From NCBI GenBank assembly GCA_030704615.1, contig CM060733.1, forward strand, positions 69,378,001 to 69,442,000: 64,000 nt of DNA, read 5' to 3'. This DNA is from Takakia lepidozioides (Eukaryota > Streptophyta > Takakiopsida > Takakiales > Takakiaceae). Below the pieces are notes generated by a model. It had not been told where the DNA came from and made no database searches. It saw only the letters and a program-made list of their open reading frames with translations. Within the stretch, counting starts at the first letter, position 1. Every line of letters starts with the position of its first letter. The translations under genes and the position numbers were made by a program. Positions 1-10,394 of the stretch are shown one piece after another.

Positions 1-1134
1 CTGCGATTCAAAGACGCGTCTTCGAAGGGCAAGTTCAAAGTCCCAGAGATCGACTCGCGTTCTTCGGTCATGGAGAATCGCCAGCAGGGGTCGGGCCCTT
101 CTCCAGCAAAGTCGAAGAAGAAGCAGCCCGTCCCTCTACTGGCTTCTGAACCGGCTCAGGCCGATTCACCCCCCCCAACGCGAATGAAGCAGCAGGGTAG
201 AAGACAGATTCAATTGCAGCAGACACCTTCACCTGCAAGGATGAGGAAGCAGAAGGCAATCAGGGCGACGGCGAACAATCTCCCGCAAAACCGCTTCCAC
301 GAGCTGAAGCTCAGTTCCTGGAGGATTTCCCCCCTGCAGATGTTGGGGCCGACTCTGCTGCTGCAGCGAAGGCAATGGGATCGACCGTTGATCTCGATTT
401 GGTACCGGAGGAGGGTGCTGCCGCTCAACTTTCGCAGCAAGACCTCACCACCGATGAGCAAGCAGGCCCGGAGGAGGCCTCTGCAATGGCAGAATTGCCC
501 GCACACAGGCCCCAGAGTGCAGCTCCAGTTGAGGATGCTCCAGCTGCTCAGCCACTACCGGCACCTACAGACATGTCTCCGGAGGATTTCAAAAGTGCAG
601 CGGATAAAATGTTGGAGGAGACACACAGTAGCATTGGCAGAGTTCTGGGCAGCAGGGTATTCCAGCGGACTCTTCGAATCCCACTCTGTCGCATGGTCTC
701 CCTTCCCATCGTCAGGCAGGCCCTTCCCGGAGATGTGGATAAGCTCAAGTTCGCATTTCGAGAAGGGTACCGTCTGGGATCGGCAGCGTTTTACGTTTCC
801 ATTGAGAATGAGGACGGCGAAACTCGTGGACCCACTGCCGATGAATTGTCAACGTGGGATACCCACTGGCACACTCGCAACCACGAATTCGAGGCGACGC
901 TGAAGGGTGATCCGACTTCGGCCATATGTCGGGTAAAATGTTCTTTGTGTGGGACGGGAATCACCGACTTCTCGCCTGGTGGGAGTACATCAAGCAGAAC
1001 CATGCCAAGCACATTGGCTGGCATTACATGGTGGAGTGTGTCATCCTGAAGGTGAAGGCGGCAGACTCCTCCCTGCTCAAGAATGCCATGGCGGACCTCA
1101 ACTCGTAAGATACTCATACCCTCCCTAGCACGTT

Positions 1135-1156
1135 CGAAATGCGGTGCCGCATTTCG
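1135..1156. repeat. Palindrome, ATGCGG family, in intron 1 of copy A
   Basis: The two arms CGAAATGCGG and CCGCATTTCG are perfect 10-base inverted repeats around a 2-base centre (TG). The site lies within the first intron (1105-1216) of copy A. Confidence 0.9.
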
Positions 1157-2325
1157 GTTTCCATTCTGGTTTGTTTCCGTGCTTCCGTGTACTGAACTGG
1201 AGAGTGTGCCTTGCAGGGTCACTGAGAATGCGTACGTGCATACCCACATGGCACACATGCTGTAAGGGTGAGGAAAACTGGTCTCACTGATCCGCAGATG
1301 TTTGCGGAAATGCTGGAGCCCGAGCTCATTCAGAAAGCCGTTGCAAAAACAGACCGGACATGGTATCGTCTCACTATGGATGGAATGGTGGAGGTGATAT
1401 ACGAAGTAAGTCGTCCTCCAATTTCCCTCTGCTCATCCTTCCCCATTTTCAGTAATCTTTCCACATGAATCGAATGTAACGCTTCTGCATGTTTTTGTTG
1501 GCAGTCAAACATCAAGCTGGATTTGGCCCATGCCAAACGCTTCTTCATGGAAAGTGAGGGGCCGTATTGACTGAGCACTTGAAGAAGCCGGTGTCAAGTC
1601 CAGAACCAAATACAAGTCAAAGCTTGTGAAGCTGGTGGCAATTGCAGATCCGGCACTTGGAAAGGACTTCATCCCCGAGATTGCAAAACACTATTCTCGG
1701 GCCATGCAGCCGACCATGCAATTGGAGAAACTGCATCACCTCTCACGGCATGTGTGGAGGCAAAAGAGAAGGTGAGGTTTCAATGCACTGAAGTTCCTTC
1801 CTAGCAATAGCCACTCTCTTCCAGCTCCTGACATTGGATCGGAAATGGCAGACACGGTGGCTGTCGATCTGGAATGCATCCGAGAGCATAAGGACAATGT
1901 GGTCTTTTCCACTGGAAGTTTCCGACCCTGCATGGATGTGTGGCTCAACCGTATGACTTGGTGGTTCCAGGTAATTCAAGGTACTTCCCCAGATTTGCTT
2001 TTCTTTTCTGACATGAATTCCCTGAACTGCTACGTGACAATGCATTTGGGAATCGCAGGTAATGTCGAATGCGAAGGAGCAAGTCGTAATGCACACAAAT
2101 TCGTTCGGCTTGTACGTCAAATGGGATGGAACACAGACATTGGAAGACTACGTGACACGTTTCAGATGTGCGTACAAGGACAACCTTTTCGCCAGAGAGC
2201 TACAGACAGCAAGAAGGAGCGTGGAGTTTACACATCAGGAGGGAGCGGGGAAAGCTGCAATGCGAATTGTTTACAGGTGAAGCACAGCTGCCCTTGTATG
2301 CGAAGCCTGGTTACGAGGTTTGTCT

Positions 2326-2347
2326 CGGAAATGCGGCACCGCATTCG
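2326..2347. repeat. Palindrome, ATGCGG family, in intron 5 of copy A
   Basis: AATGCGG-CA-CCGCATT lies within the intron at 2277-2422. It has the same arms as the intron 1 copy, with the centre read in the other orientation (CA instead of TG). Confidence 0.9.
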
Positions 2348-3583
2348 CATTTTATGTTTTCGGTGGCACTCTGCCAGTAGGTTGGTCTCAACTTTTGCTC
2401 ACGCATGCTGACTGCCTTGCAGGTATATGAAATACGTGCTCCTTCAGACAGGGGCCCTGGCTCAAGAGCCCCCGTTCTTCATGGCTTGGACCGTGGCGGC
2501 CCAAGCTGTGTCTACACACCCGAGATGCAGAAACAATGGCATCCCGCGCATCTCGTTGGATGCCCGTGGTACCTGGACATGTCTGGCGGTATTGTTGACG
2601 AGTCTGAGAAAGATCTGCACGCCTTGGCAGAAGAGAAGAGAAAGGAAAGACGTGTCCCTGCTGGGCCAAAGTCGGCAAAGGAATCTGCTGCTCTGGAAGA
2701 ATCCAGAAAGGCAGCTGAGATGGCACAAAAGACGGTGGATGCAGCTGTGCAGGCCCAACAGAAGGGGTCGAAGAAGAGGACTCGCCAGCAAGGAGCAGCT
2801 GTTGTGACACCCGCCAAAACGAAGAAGCAGAAACAGCCTGTTCAGGAAGAGGGTGAGGAAGAGGACTCCGATGGAGACTTTGCAACCAGCCCCCCCCCCC
2901 AAACGCAGGCTGCCTCCCCTGTGCCCACCGTTGTCACGAGAGGCACGAGAACTGGCTCGGCAAAGAAGGCACTCTTCAACCCCCAGGGGGGCACCCTTTC
3001 GAGCCGGTGGAAATGAAGAGGCCGAAAGTGGCTCCCGAAACTGTAGTCCAGTGTGTAAATGAGAGTTTCTTGGCGGCTTTGGATGGACGGGCAGCCAAGT
3101 TGGCATACTGAAGACCATGGAGGGTCTGAAGGGCAGAGCACTGAAGAAGGCGACTGCCGAAGAGCCTTCCGACACCCCAGGATTTCAGAATATGGTCTCG
3201 TTCTTTGAGAGGGTGTGTGCAGACAAGGATTGTAGGAGGGGCGGAAATGCCACCGAGTGGTCTTGCGATATGATCATCTTGGATATTCCGGACGGAGAGC
3301 CTGTGGAAGGACTGCAAGCTTTGCCATCTTGGAACAGGTACTCGGAGGACTTTTGGAAGAAAGGATTCGGGCTTGCCCGCATGGTGTTGGACGACAGAGG
3401 CTGTGTGGTTGTCCTGGCGAGCAGAGGAAAAAACACTCAGACAGGAATTGCGAAGTGGACCCGCAAGAGCGCCGTCCCGATTCTGAAAAGAAGTGGACGT
3501 GCATCAACACACTGGGCCTTCGGTCGGAAGGGAAGAAGGTGATTACGACACTGGCACTCGTCCATTCATTTCTTGGGTGTTTT

Positions 3584-3602
3584 CAAATGCGGTGCCGCAT
3601 TC
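3584..3602. repeat. Palindrome, ATGCGG family, in intron 7 of copy A
   Basis: AAATGCGG-TG-CCGCATT lies within the intron at 3539-3633, between the motif IV and motif I exons. Confidence 0.9.
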
Positions 3603-4811
3603 GGTTTCTAATCGTTTTCCCCCTGTGTATGCAGACGAAGCAGTTCGATGCATACTGCTTTGTGAAGGAGAACTCCACCTTTGCTTTCCGGAAGGAGGGA
3701 GGAAAGGTTGACCCGAACTGCGACCCACTCGATTACGACGTTCTGTTCAACAACGTTCCCAAGGAACTTCTCCCTCATAGCCTCACTTCAACGGAACCCC
3801 TGCGGTACTCACGGACTCGGAGCCCTGCCTTCATTCAGACAATTATGGAGACATGCACAGACGTGGAGGGCACAGTGCTCGACCTCATCTGTGGGACAGG
3901 TATGCAGAATCTTGATCTATGCTGTTCTGCAAATTCTCGTTAGGATGTATTCGCAACATCTGAAGCGCCATGTGGTAATGTGTGGATGGCATTGTAACAG
4001 GTGCCTCAATGTGGGCTGGGCGGTTTTCCGACCGGCACCTCTTTGCCTACGAGGAGGATTCATCCGTGTGGGATCCCATCTGGAGGGGCTGCAACGGAAT
4101 GTGAAGGCTCCCGACAGAGCGGAAGTCTCCTCGGATTCGTCGGAGTCCGAGGAAGACACAGTGGATTGATGCGGAGGAGAACCCGGAATACGAGTGAGTG
4201 CAAACATTGTAAGTTTGCAAAGCCTTCTGGGTCATTTATGTCAAACGAATTTCCCGACTGTGGTTCTCATTAGTCTCGTTGATGATTGTCATGTGCAGGA
4301 TTGCAGGGTCCGGGTCGAAACATGTAGGGCCTACACTTCCTGCCAGGAAGAATGTCCCGTTCTTTGCGAGGGCCGACTTCATGACGAGCCCGGTGAGGGA
4401 CTACTCCCTTCCTAGTTATGCAGCTAAACTCGCAAATACAGCGATTAGAAGAAGTGAGAATCCCAGTAAAGTAGAGCAGATTTTGGAGAGGGCTAGGGAG
4501 GACAGAAGGATAAGGAAAGAGTTGGCAACAGCTCAGACAGTAGACGGGTACGAAAGTACATATGTGATTCAGCGGATGAGAGCGACGCAGACAGGGAGGA
4601 AGACGACCCAACGGAGGTGAGATGGACAGTTCCGCAAGGGGAAGATGGGTTTTCGAAAGCCTGGCCAACGAGCAGTCCGCTGGAGATGAGAGAGGCACTG
4701 AGGGGGTGGAGGGAGGAGCAGGACAGTCTAGAACAGGATGAGGATTCGGATGATTTTCAAGATTAATAGAATTTTAATGAAGTCTCTGTAAATGTAAATT
4801 CTCTTCCAGAG

Positions 4812-4820
4812 TATATAAAG
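4812..4820 (+). promoter_or_regulatory. Possible TATA box facing the palindrome cluster
   Basis: TATATAAAG lies about 45 bases after the stop of copy A and about 85 bases before the first palindrome of the cluster. No open frame follows, so if it works it would drive a non-coding transcript across the palindromes. This rests on the motif alone. Confidence 0.3.
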
Positions 4821-4899
4821 GAATTCTTGCCGACATTCGTGACCCCTCTCCAGTGTGCATTCAGCCACACAATCGCCCAAACCCGGACGCTCCCAAAAT

Positions 4900-5640
4900 C
4901 AGAAATGGGGCACCGCATTTCCAAAACAGGGGAACTCTAAGAACCTCTTTTGGAATGCGGCACCGCATTTCCAAAACAGGGGAGGGACTATTTTCCATTT
5001 CAATGTTGGCATAGTAAAAGTAATCTGAATTGGAAATGCGGTGCCGCATTTCCAAAATTTCCTTTGTCCACACGCCAGTTTTGGCCTCCCCTCATTGCAT
5101 GGATGCCACCCGCTTACAGAGGGTCGAACACGAGGTCGAGCAAGGAGGTCGAGATGGCGGGATTGAAAATGCGGTGCCGCATTTCAGTATGGGGGATGGT
5201 CGTTGTTCGAACTGCAGGCCCATCAGCAAAATTGCACCGCATTCCATTTAAAAAAAAGTCGATGACGGACATGGAAATGCGGCGCCGCATTTCCAGAACG
5301 GACATCGCAATTTGTCCATTTGCAGACCCTCTCTCGGAAATGCGGTAACGCATTCCATCGCGCTGGTCGGAAATGTCACACTTTTCGAAGTGTTGTACGG
5401 AAATGCGGCACCGCATTCCCTTGTCCAAGGAAGTTTCCATTGTCCATTGCAAGCTGAAATGCGTCGCCGCATTGCAATGCCAACCTCGTTTTCTGATCAA
5501 TTTATACCCGTGTTGTTATTTCGTGTACCTGGACGGAAATGATGACCGCATTTTCATCCCACATGGAAATGACGGCGCCGCATTTCGATGCACGACATGG
5601 TAATGCGGCGCCACATTTCGATGCCGACATGGCGTTACTC
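4900..5640. repeat. Cluster of about 12 ATGCGG/CCGCAT palindromes
   Basis: Irregularly spaced palindromes (average about 60 bases) of the form GGAAATGCGG-NN-CCGCATTTCC begin near 4904, 4950, 5034, 5167, 5233, 5271, 5337, 5398, 5455, 5538, 5565 and 5600. The centre varies (CA, TG, CG, TA). About half have near-perfect arms and the others carry one to three changes. The sequence between them is unique, so this is not a simple tandem satellite. The cluster sits between the end of copy A and the accessory gene pair, and no convincing coding frame lies here. Confidence 0.88.
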
Positions 5641-5800
5641 TGGTATATTCTTGACACATCACTCACATAACGGTTACTCTGCTATATTCATCCGGACAGA
5701 CACATTGTAGAAATGAGACATCAAATTGTAAACAGTGGGCCAATTCCGACAGTTATTCAACACAATGAAACACAATCATACAGAAGTGAGGTACGATGGG

Positions 5801-5806
5801 TTTATT
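5801..5806 (-). terminator. Poly(A) signal of the minus-strand accessory gene
   Basis: AATAAA on the minus strand, within GATCAATAAA, about 70 bases after the stop. The same GATCAATAAA occurs after the plus-strand paralogue near 7649. Confidence 0.6.
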
Positions 5807-5875
5807 GATCGGACACGATGTCTCACATTTACCAACTGCAGACAAAACTAAGCCCTTCCTCCTTCTACATGGGCT

Positions 5876-6454
5876 TCACCAAGTCGACGGAACTTCGATA
5901 CCCCTCAAAACAAGCTCATCACTGCTGCGGCACCTCGAGGTAAACTGCAATTCGGTCGTTCTGCTGCCCTTGCTGGAGCCGACGACAATGTCATGTCCAT
6001 CAATGATACCACCATCATACATTGACAAGGTCACTGTGGGCCTCATGTGCCCGTGCGATTCGTCTTCGCAACGCAGCCGAATGTCTCCATACACTGGAAG
6101 AGCGGAGTGATCTGCACGTATATAGTTTTCCCCGGTGCCGTCCTCCCTGGTCCACTGGCAGCAGTTCCAGCGCCAAAGCGAGGCCGTGCGTGATCTGTCC
6201 GGCATCCCTTTCCAGCTTGGTATATCGAGGTCAACAATTTTCAGGACCCACGGACCGCATTGACCCTCGCCCTCACCTCGCTCAAAGCGGTAATAGCCCT
6301 CCAGATACTCCATTGCGCGCAAAGACTCTTGCTTGATTCCAGCAGCGTCTGTGAAAACAGAGAGCCAGACAATGATGTCTCCTGATTCTGGTTTGAACAT
6401 AGCATAATCGTGGCCATGATAAGGGCAGTCGGCTGGATTTCGGCGGCACGGCAT
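5876..6454 (-). CDS. Accessory protein, MPCxRN family, paralogue 1
   Basis: I do not recognise this protein family. The open frame extends upstream to 6577, but I place the start at the ATG of MPCRRNPADC because its paralogue shares homology from the equivalent residue, giving about 192 aa. Shared landmarks in order are MPCxRNxxDCP, HDYAM, SGDIIVW, a FERG segment, LWRWNCCQWT, GENY, YGDIR, DGGxIxGxDIVV and a C-terminal ELVLRxIEVP. There is no signal peptide or membrane segment. It is intact, head-to-head with the paralogue at 7005, and has a matching poly(A) signal. Three acidic/aromatic patches and paired cysteines suggest a compact beta-rich domain, which is a guess. Its repeated presence beside the ParB-like genes suggests an element-encoded helper. 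Confidence 0.68.
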   Translation of the reverse strand: MPCRRNPADCPYHGHDYAMFKPESGDIIVWLSVFTDAAGIKQESLRAMEYLEGYYRFERGEGEGQCGPWVLKIVDLDIPSWKGMPDRSRTASLWRWNCCQWTREDGTGENYIRADHSALPVYGDIRLRCEDESHGHMRPTVTLSMYDGGIIDGHDIVVGSSKGSRTTELQFTSRCRSSDELVLRGIEVPSTW

Positions 6455-6734
6455 CCTTGAAAAAGAGTAGCGGAGTACGCTCAATGACAGCAGCTCCCGG
6501 ATGGAGGAGGAGCAGCGCGGTGGCTGGAAAAAGTTCAAGCTAACGCTGCAATTCCTCACAAACACTCCAGGGCACATTTAAATTTCCCCCCTACAGGATC
6601 CTGGACCGATGAAGATTGGCTGCTGCATGAATGTAGCCGTTTCTGTTTCCTACCCTGCCATGCAAACTATGGGCAGTCACTGCCAGGTGGGCCGATAGCC
6701 ACTGGACACGACGAAGTCCATCCCCTCTTCGATG

Positions 6735-6757
6735 TAAATGCGGCGCCGAATTTCCAT
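6735..6757. repeat. Palindrome, ATGCGG family, between the accessory genes
   Basis: AAATGCGG-CG-CCGAATTT is a slightly decayed member of the copy A palindrome family in the spacer between the divergent accessory genes. Confidence 0.75.
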
Positions 6758-7004
6758 CCGGGGGGATGGACTTCGGTGGCAGATCTCAAACTATAACTTG
6801 TTGATGAAAAAGATGTATGGCTTCATCCACCGCTGCCGTGATGAACACGTTCCACCTCCGTCGGTGGGTACGTGTGACCCAGATGCTCCATTATTGGAGG
6901 CCGGACTGCTCTTCCGCTTCGTATCATTTCCAAAATCTAAGGGCTTCGTAGCTGTCCACAAGGTCATCGGCATCCAAGTCGTCCTCAGGTCCTCCTTTGC
7001 AAGG

Positions 7005-7568
7005 ATGCCGTGCTTCCGGAACCGGGACGACTGCCCCTTTGGAGGCATCGATTATGCAATGTATTCGGCCACATCGGGAGACATTGTTATCTGGTACACA
7101 GATTACACAGAAGATACTGGTTCGATTGTGGAAACATTGGTGGCTTTTGAGTATATCGTAGGCCACTACGCCTTCGAGCGGGGTGACGATCTTGGTCTGA
7201 GGAGTCCGTGGCTCCTGCGCATCCTCGATTCCGATTTTCCCTGTTACGACGGTCACCCATGCAGAAGAAGGCGCACTGCTATGCTGTTGCGGTGGAACTG
7301 CTGCCACTGGACGTGGGTGGACTCCATCGGAGAGACCTATTCTCCTCGAGGAGTGCGCTCCTCTTCTCCATTGTATGGGGACATTCGCATTGGTGTGGAC
7401 GACGAAAACGTGAAGATTTCCATATTCGATGGTGGTATGATTGAAGGGCAGGACATTGTGGTGAACATCACTAGGGGCGGTACAATGGCTGCAATCGACT
7501 TTACATGGAGGAGCCCCATGACTCATGAGCTAGTTCTGAGAGCAGTCGAAGTCCCATTGACAACGTGA
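7005..7568 (+). CDS. Accessory protein, MPCxRN family, paralogue 2
   Basis: This is a paralogue of the minus-strand gene at 5876-6454 and also of unknown function. The frame is open from 6738, but homology begins at MPCFRNRDDCPFGG, so the start at 7005 is preferred (187 aa). It shares SGDIVIW, FEYIVGHYAFERG, LLRILDSDFPC, LLRWNCCHWTWVD, GETY, YGDIRIG, FDGGMIEGQDIVV and a final LVLRAVEVP. It is intact. The two genes are arranged head-to-head with about 550 bases between start codons, which would allow shared regulation. A third, scrambled member lies in an intron of MULE copy 2 (53.4-54.6 kb). Confidence 0.68.
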   Translation: MPCFRNRDDCPFGGIDYAMYSATSGDIVIWYTDYTEDTGSIVETLVAFEYIVGHYAFERGDDLGLRSPWLLRILDSDFPCYDGHPCRRRRTAMLLRWNCCHWTWVDSIGETYSPRGVRSSSPLYGDIRIGVDDENVKISIFDGGMIEGQDIVVNITRGGTMAAIDFTWRSPMTHELVLRAVEVPLTT

Positions 7569-7651
7569 CTTGTATTCAGTAGGCACAGGGCTCAAGATTT
7601 GATGGCACAATCAGCACAGTAGACGTGCTTCAAATGCAATTCATGTGGATC

Positions 7652-7657
7652 AATAAA
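7652..7657 (+). terminator. Poly(A) signal of accessory paralogue 2
   Basis: AATAAA within GATCAATAAAAACC, 84 bases after the stop. It resembles the 3' flank of the minus-strand paralogue, so the duplication included the 3' untranslated region. Confidence 0.6.
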
Positions 7658-7659
7658 AA

Positions 7660-8116
7660 CCTCATTGTGCCCTCTTTTTATTCTATTCTGTGTCCATCGT
7701 TCCGAGAATGCGTCATTGCTCATTTCGTTTGGGATTGGGAGTGTGGGCGAATTTTGCAAATGGCTGGTAGGCTGAAATGGGCCCCCATTGTACAGAGCAG
7801 TACCACCCTACCATTCGCGAAACATTGCCTTTCAATATATAATTCTAAATAACATTGCCGAACCTCCTTCATCGGGAGGTCCTTCTCCCCCTATGACCGT
7901 GGCACCCTAAACCCTATTCCCGCGGACACTCATTTCCGGAAAATAGTGCTGCTCATGTTTTTTTCCACACTTACGACTCTGCTCATGGCTCATGCCGCTC
8001 ATGGCTCATGGCTCATGAAATAGCAGCCCCTGCGGATGTGAAGCACTCCATACGCACTATTCCTTTTACACCTTTTTTTTTGCGTGCAGTGTGTCATGTT
8101 TTCCTGTTTGTTTGAC
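7660..8116. other. Spacer before copy B
   Basis: No gene is seen. A short run of GCTCATGGCTCATG-type repeats lies at about 7954-8020, and T-rich sequence precedes the copy B start. Confidence 0.5.
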
Positions 8117-8955
8117 ATGGGAGCTGGGGAGGGATCGCAGGGGGGCGAGCCAACACAGTCAACTTTGTATACTCCTACCCGGGTGCTACGCTCGCAAGGT
8201 GGAAGTGCATCGAGGCAGGCGACTCCTCATTCAACACCTCAGAAATCGCCTCAGAAAAGCCCACCTAGAGTCCGGAAGCCGAGAAAGCATCCTGTTGGAG
8301 CTTGCGGAGGAGCAAAACCTCCAGGATAGTAGACAGGCTGGTGAGAGGGGTGAGGGAAGTGAGAGAGGTGCTGGAAGTAAGAAACTGGTGGCGGGTATGC
8401 TCATGAGCGCACGAGACATGAACATAGCAGCAAACAGGTTGTTGGCAGAGACTCATAGCAACATAGGCCGTGTTTTGGGCTCCATGGTGTATCCTGAGAA
8501 TCTCAAAGTTCCTTTGTGTCGCATGGTTAGCCTTCTAGTTGTAAGGCAAGCACTGCCAGGGGACATCGATTGACTGAAGCACAACTTCAGAGAGGGGTAC
8601 AGACGGGGGTCGGCAACATTCTACGTTTCCATTGAGAATGACCAGGGTGTCACAGCAGAGGAGCTTCAAAATTGGAGCCCCCACTGGCACACTGTAAATG
8701 CCGAGTTTGAAGCCTCTCTGAAGACTAATCCCACATTCGCACACATGGCAGGGAAGATGTTCTTCATTTGGGAAGGGAACCACAGGATGCTTGCCTGGAC
8801 AGAGTACATTGCTGAAATGCATCCGCAAGATATCAATTGGCATTACATGGTGGACTGCATTGTCGTGAAGGTGGACGTGAGGGACAGAGGACTGCTGAAG
8901 GGTGCCATGGCGGATATAAATCTGTAAGTATACAACTACATCCTTGTGTACTGCC

Positions 8956-8973
8956 TATTGCGGTGCCAAAATA
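8956..8973. repeat. Palindrome, TATTTCGG family, in intron 1 of copy B
   Basis: TATTGCGG-TG-CCAAAATA is imperfect, with arms of the B family. It lies in the intron at 8924-9090, the position equivalent to the copy A palindrome at 1135. Confidence 0.72.
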
Positions 8974-10217
8974 GACAATGTTCTTGATTGTCATGCACTC
9001 TATGAACTGGAAATTGGATTGATGTGCCGAAATCTGGTTATTTTTGTATCATATTTTCATGTTGTTCATTTTTTTTTTTCTCCATAGCAGGGTAACAGAG
9101 AGGGCCTTCGTGGAAACTCATCTGGCACATACGCTCTACAGAGTGTAAGAAGTGGGAACAGCACCGCTGACGGACTTCCAAAAATCCCTCGATCCCGAGC
9201 TGTACAGGAAGTCCCTTGCGAAAGCGGATCGCACCTGGTACCGACCAACACTGGACGCCATGGTGGAGATCCTCTATTCGGTGAGGTTCATCTCAAATTT
9301 CCCGATTTAATGTTATTTGTTGCAGGGATCAGTGGCCTGACTGTATCCGCTGGGTATGGGAATGCAGACGAATATCAGGGATGACTTGGCCTTATGCCAA
9401 AAGGCAGTTCTTTGAGAGTGATGCCCCCAACAAGGCGGACGCGTCGATAGAGAGTCACATTGTGCAGGCAGGGAGGCAATCACGGACCAAGTACAGGTCC
9501 AAACTTGTGAAGCAAGTTGCAATCGCTGACCCTGGTCTTGGTGCCGAGTTCCTGGCGGAGATAGGACTGCATTACTCCAGACCCATGAAACCGGAAATGT
9601 CCATGGAGAAACTTCATCACATCGCAGTATCCTGTGTTGAGCCGGCGGAGAAGGTAAGCATGTGTTTGTTCTTGTTTTCTGTCTTCTCGCGATTCTCATG
9701 ATGAGGTTCTTATGTCTGACCGATGTTAGGCCATGCAGATGAGGTGGCTGCGAATCTGGAACGGCCATACAAACACGAAGCTGTTGTACCACTTTCCCAT
9801 TGAGCCAACAGACCACAAAATGAACGACTGGCTCAATGTGATGACTTGGTGGCATCAGGTATAATTTCCTCCTCTTCTATGTGTTGGACATCATCGCAAT
9901 TTCAAATTCATGAACGTTTTGGAAACCTGCACTGCTGCAGGTACTGACCCACGCCCAGGAGCAATTGGATTGCAACACCACCACTTTCAAGTTACAGATC
10001 GACTGGACGAAACCGGAGACAATGGAGAACTACGTGCAGTCCTGGCGAGGGCGCTTCGCAAACCTCTTTTTCAGAGAAATTGCAAAGGCAAGACGCAGCG
10101 TATACATCGAAGAGCAGGAGGGTGCCGACAAAGCGGCAATGCGTGTCCTGTTCAGGTAATCTGCTGCCAATGCATCCCCATATTTGCAGTTTTGATGATT
10201 TAGCTAAGCAACGGTGG

Positions 10218-10239
10218 GTATTGCGGCGCCGAAATATAC
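10218..10239. repeat. Palindrome, TATTTCGG family, in intron 5 of copy B (1)
   Basis: GTATTGCGG-CG-CCGAAATATAC, one of two in the intron at 10156-10377. Copy A has its ATGCGG-type palindrome in the same intron. Confidence 0.75.
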
Positions 10240-10284
10240 CTTTGCAAGATGTGAGTGCTGGGTAATTGGGGCACGGTCCATTGC

Positions 10285-10304
10285 GTATTTCAGTGCCAAA
10301 ATAC
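10285..10304. repeat. Palindrome, TATTTCGG family, in intron 5 of copy B (2)
   Basis: GTATTTCAG-TG-CCAAAATAC is a second, decayed member about 65 bases downstream of the first. Confidence 0.7.
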
Positions 10305-10394
10305 CTTGTGCATTGAGAGTTCCTCTTGCATGATGCGTGGGTAGAATGATTTTTGTTGAACTGCCTCGTGATTGCAGGTACATAAACTTTGCAC

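Larger units (their letters stand above)
70..4766 (+). pseudogene. ParB-like / beta-class amino-methyltransferase fusion gene, copy A (decayed)
   Basis: Ten-exon layout inferred from splice sites and from alignment with copies B and C. Exons are roughly 70-1104, 1217-1405, 1505-1771, 1852-1970, 2059-2276, 2423-3538 (exons 6 and 7 unsplit), 3634-3899, 4001-about 4196 and 4308-4766. An acidic N-terminus is followed by a ParB/sulfiredoxin-like domain: IPLCRMVSLPIVRQ near 680, then VWDGNHRLLAW near 945-980. After a conserved middle region (MTWWFQV) and a Lys-rich linker comes a permuted methyltransferase: IILDIPDG near 3280, VLDLICGTG across the intron at 3900, then HLFAYEED, then an acidic tail ending DSDDFQD. 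In that order (IV before I) it fits beta-class N6-adenine/N4-cytosine methylases. Single-base frameshifts near 180, 922, 1264, 1930, 2500, 3016-3117, 4167 and 4590 and stops near 198 and 1580 break it. ParB fold and methylase class are family inference; catalysis is unproven. Confidence 0.72.

Noticed and set aside
2388-3175. Minus-strand frames antisense to copy A
   Set aside because: They mirror the Lys/Glu-rich linker of copy A and have no splice sites or family features.
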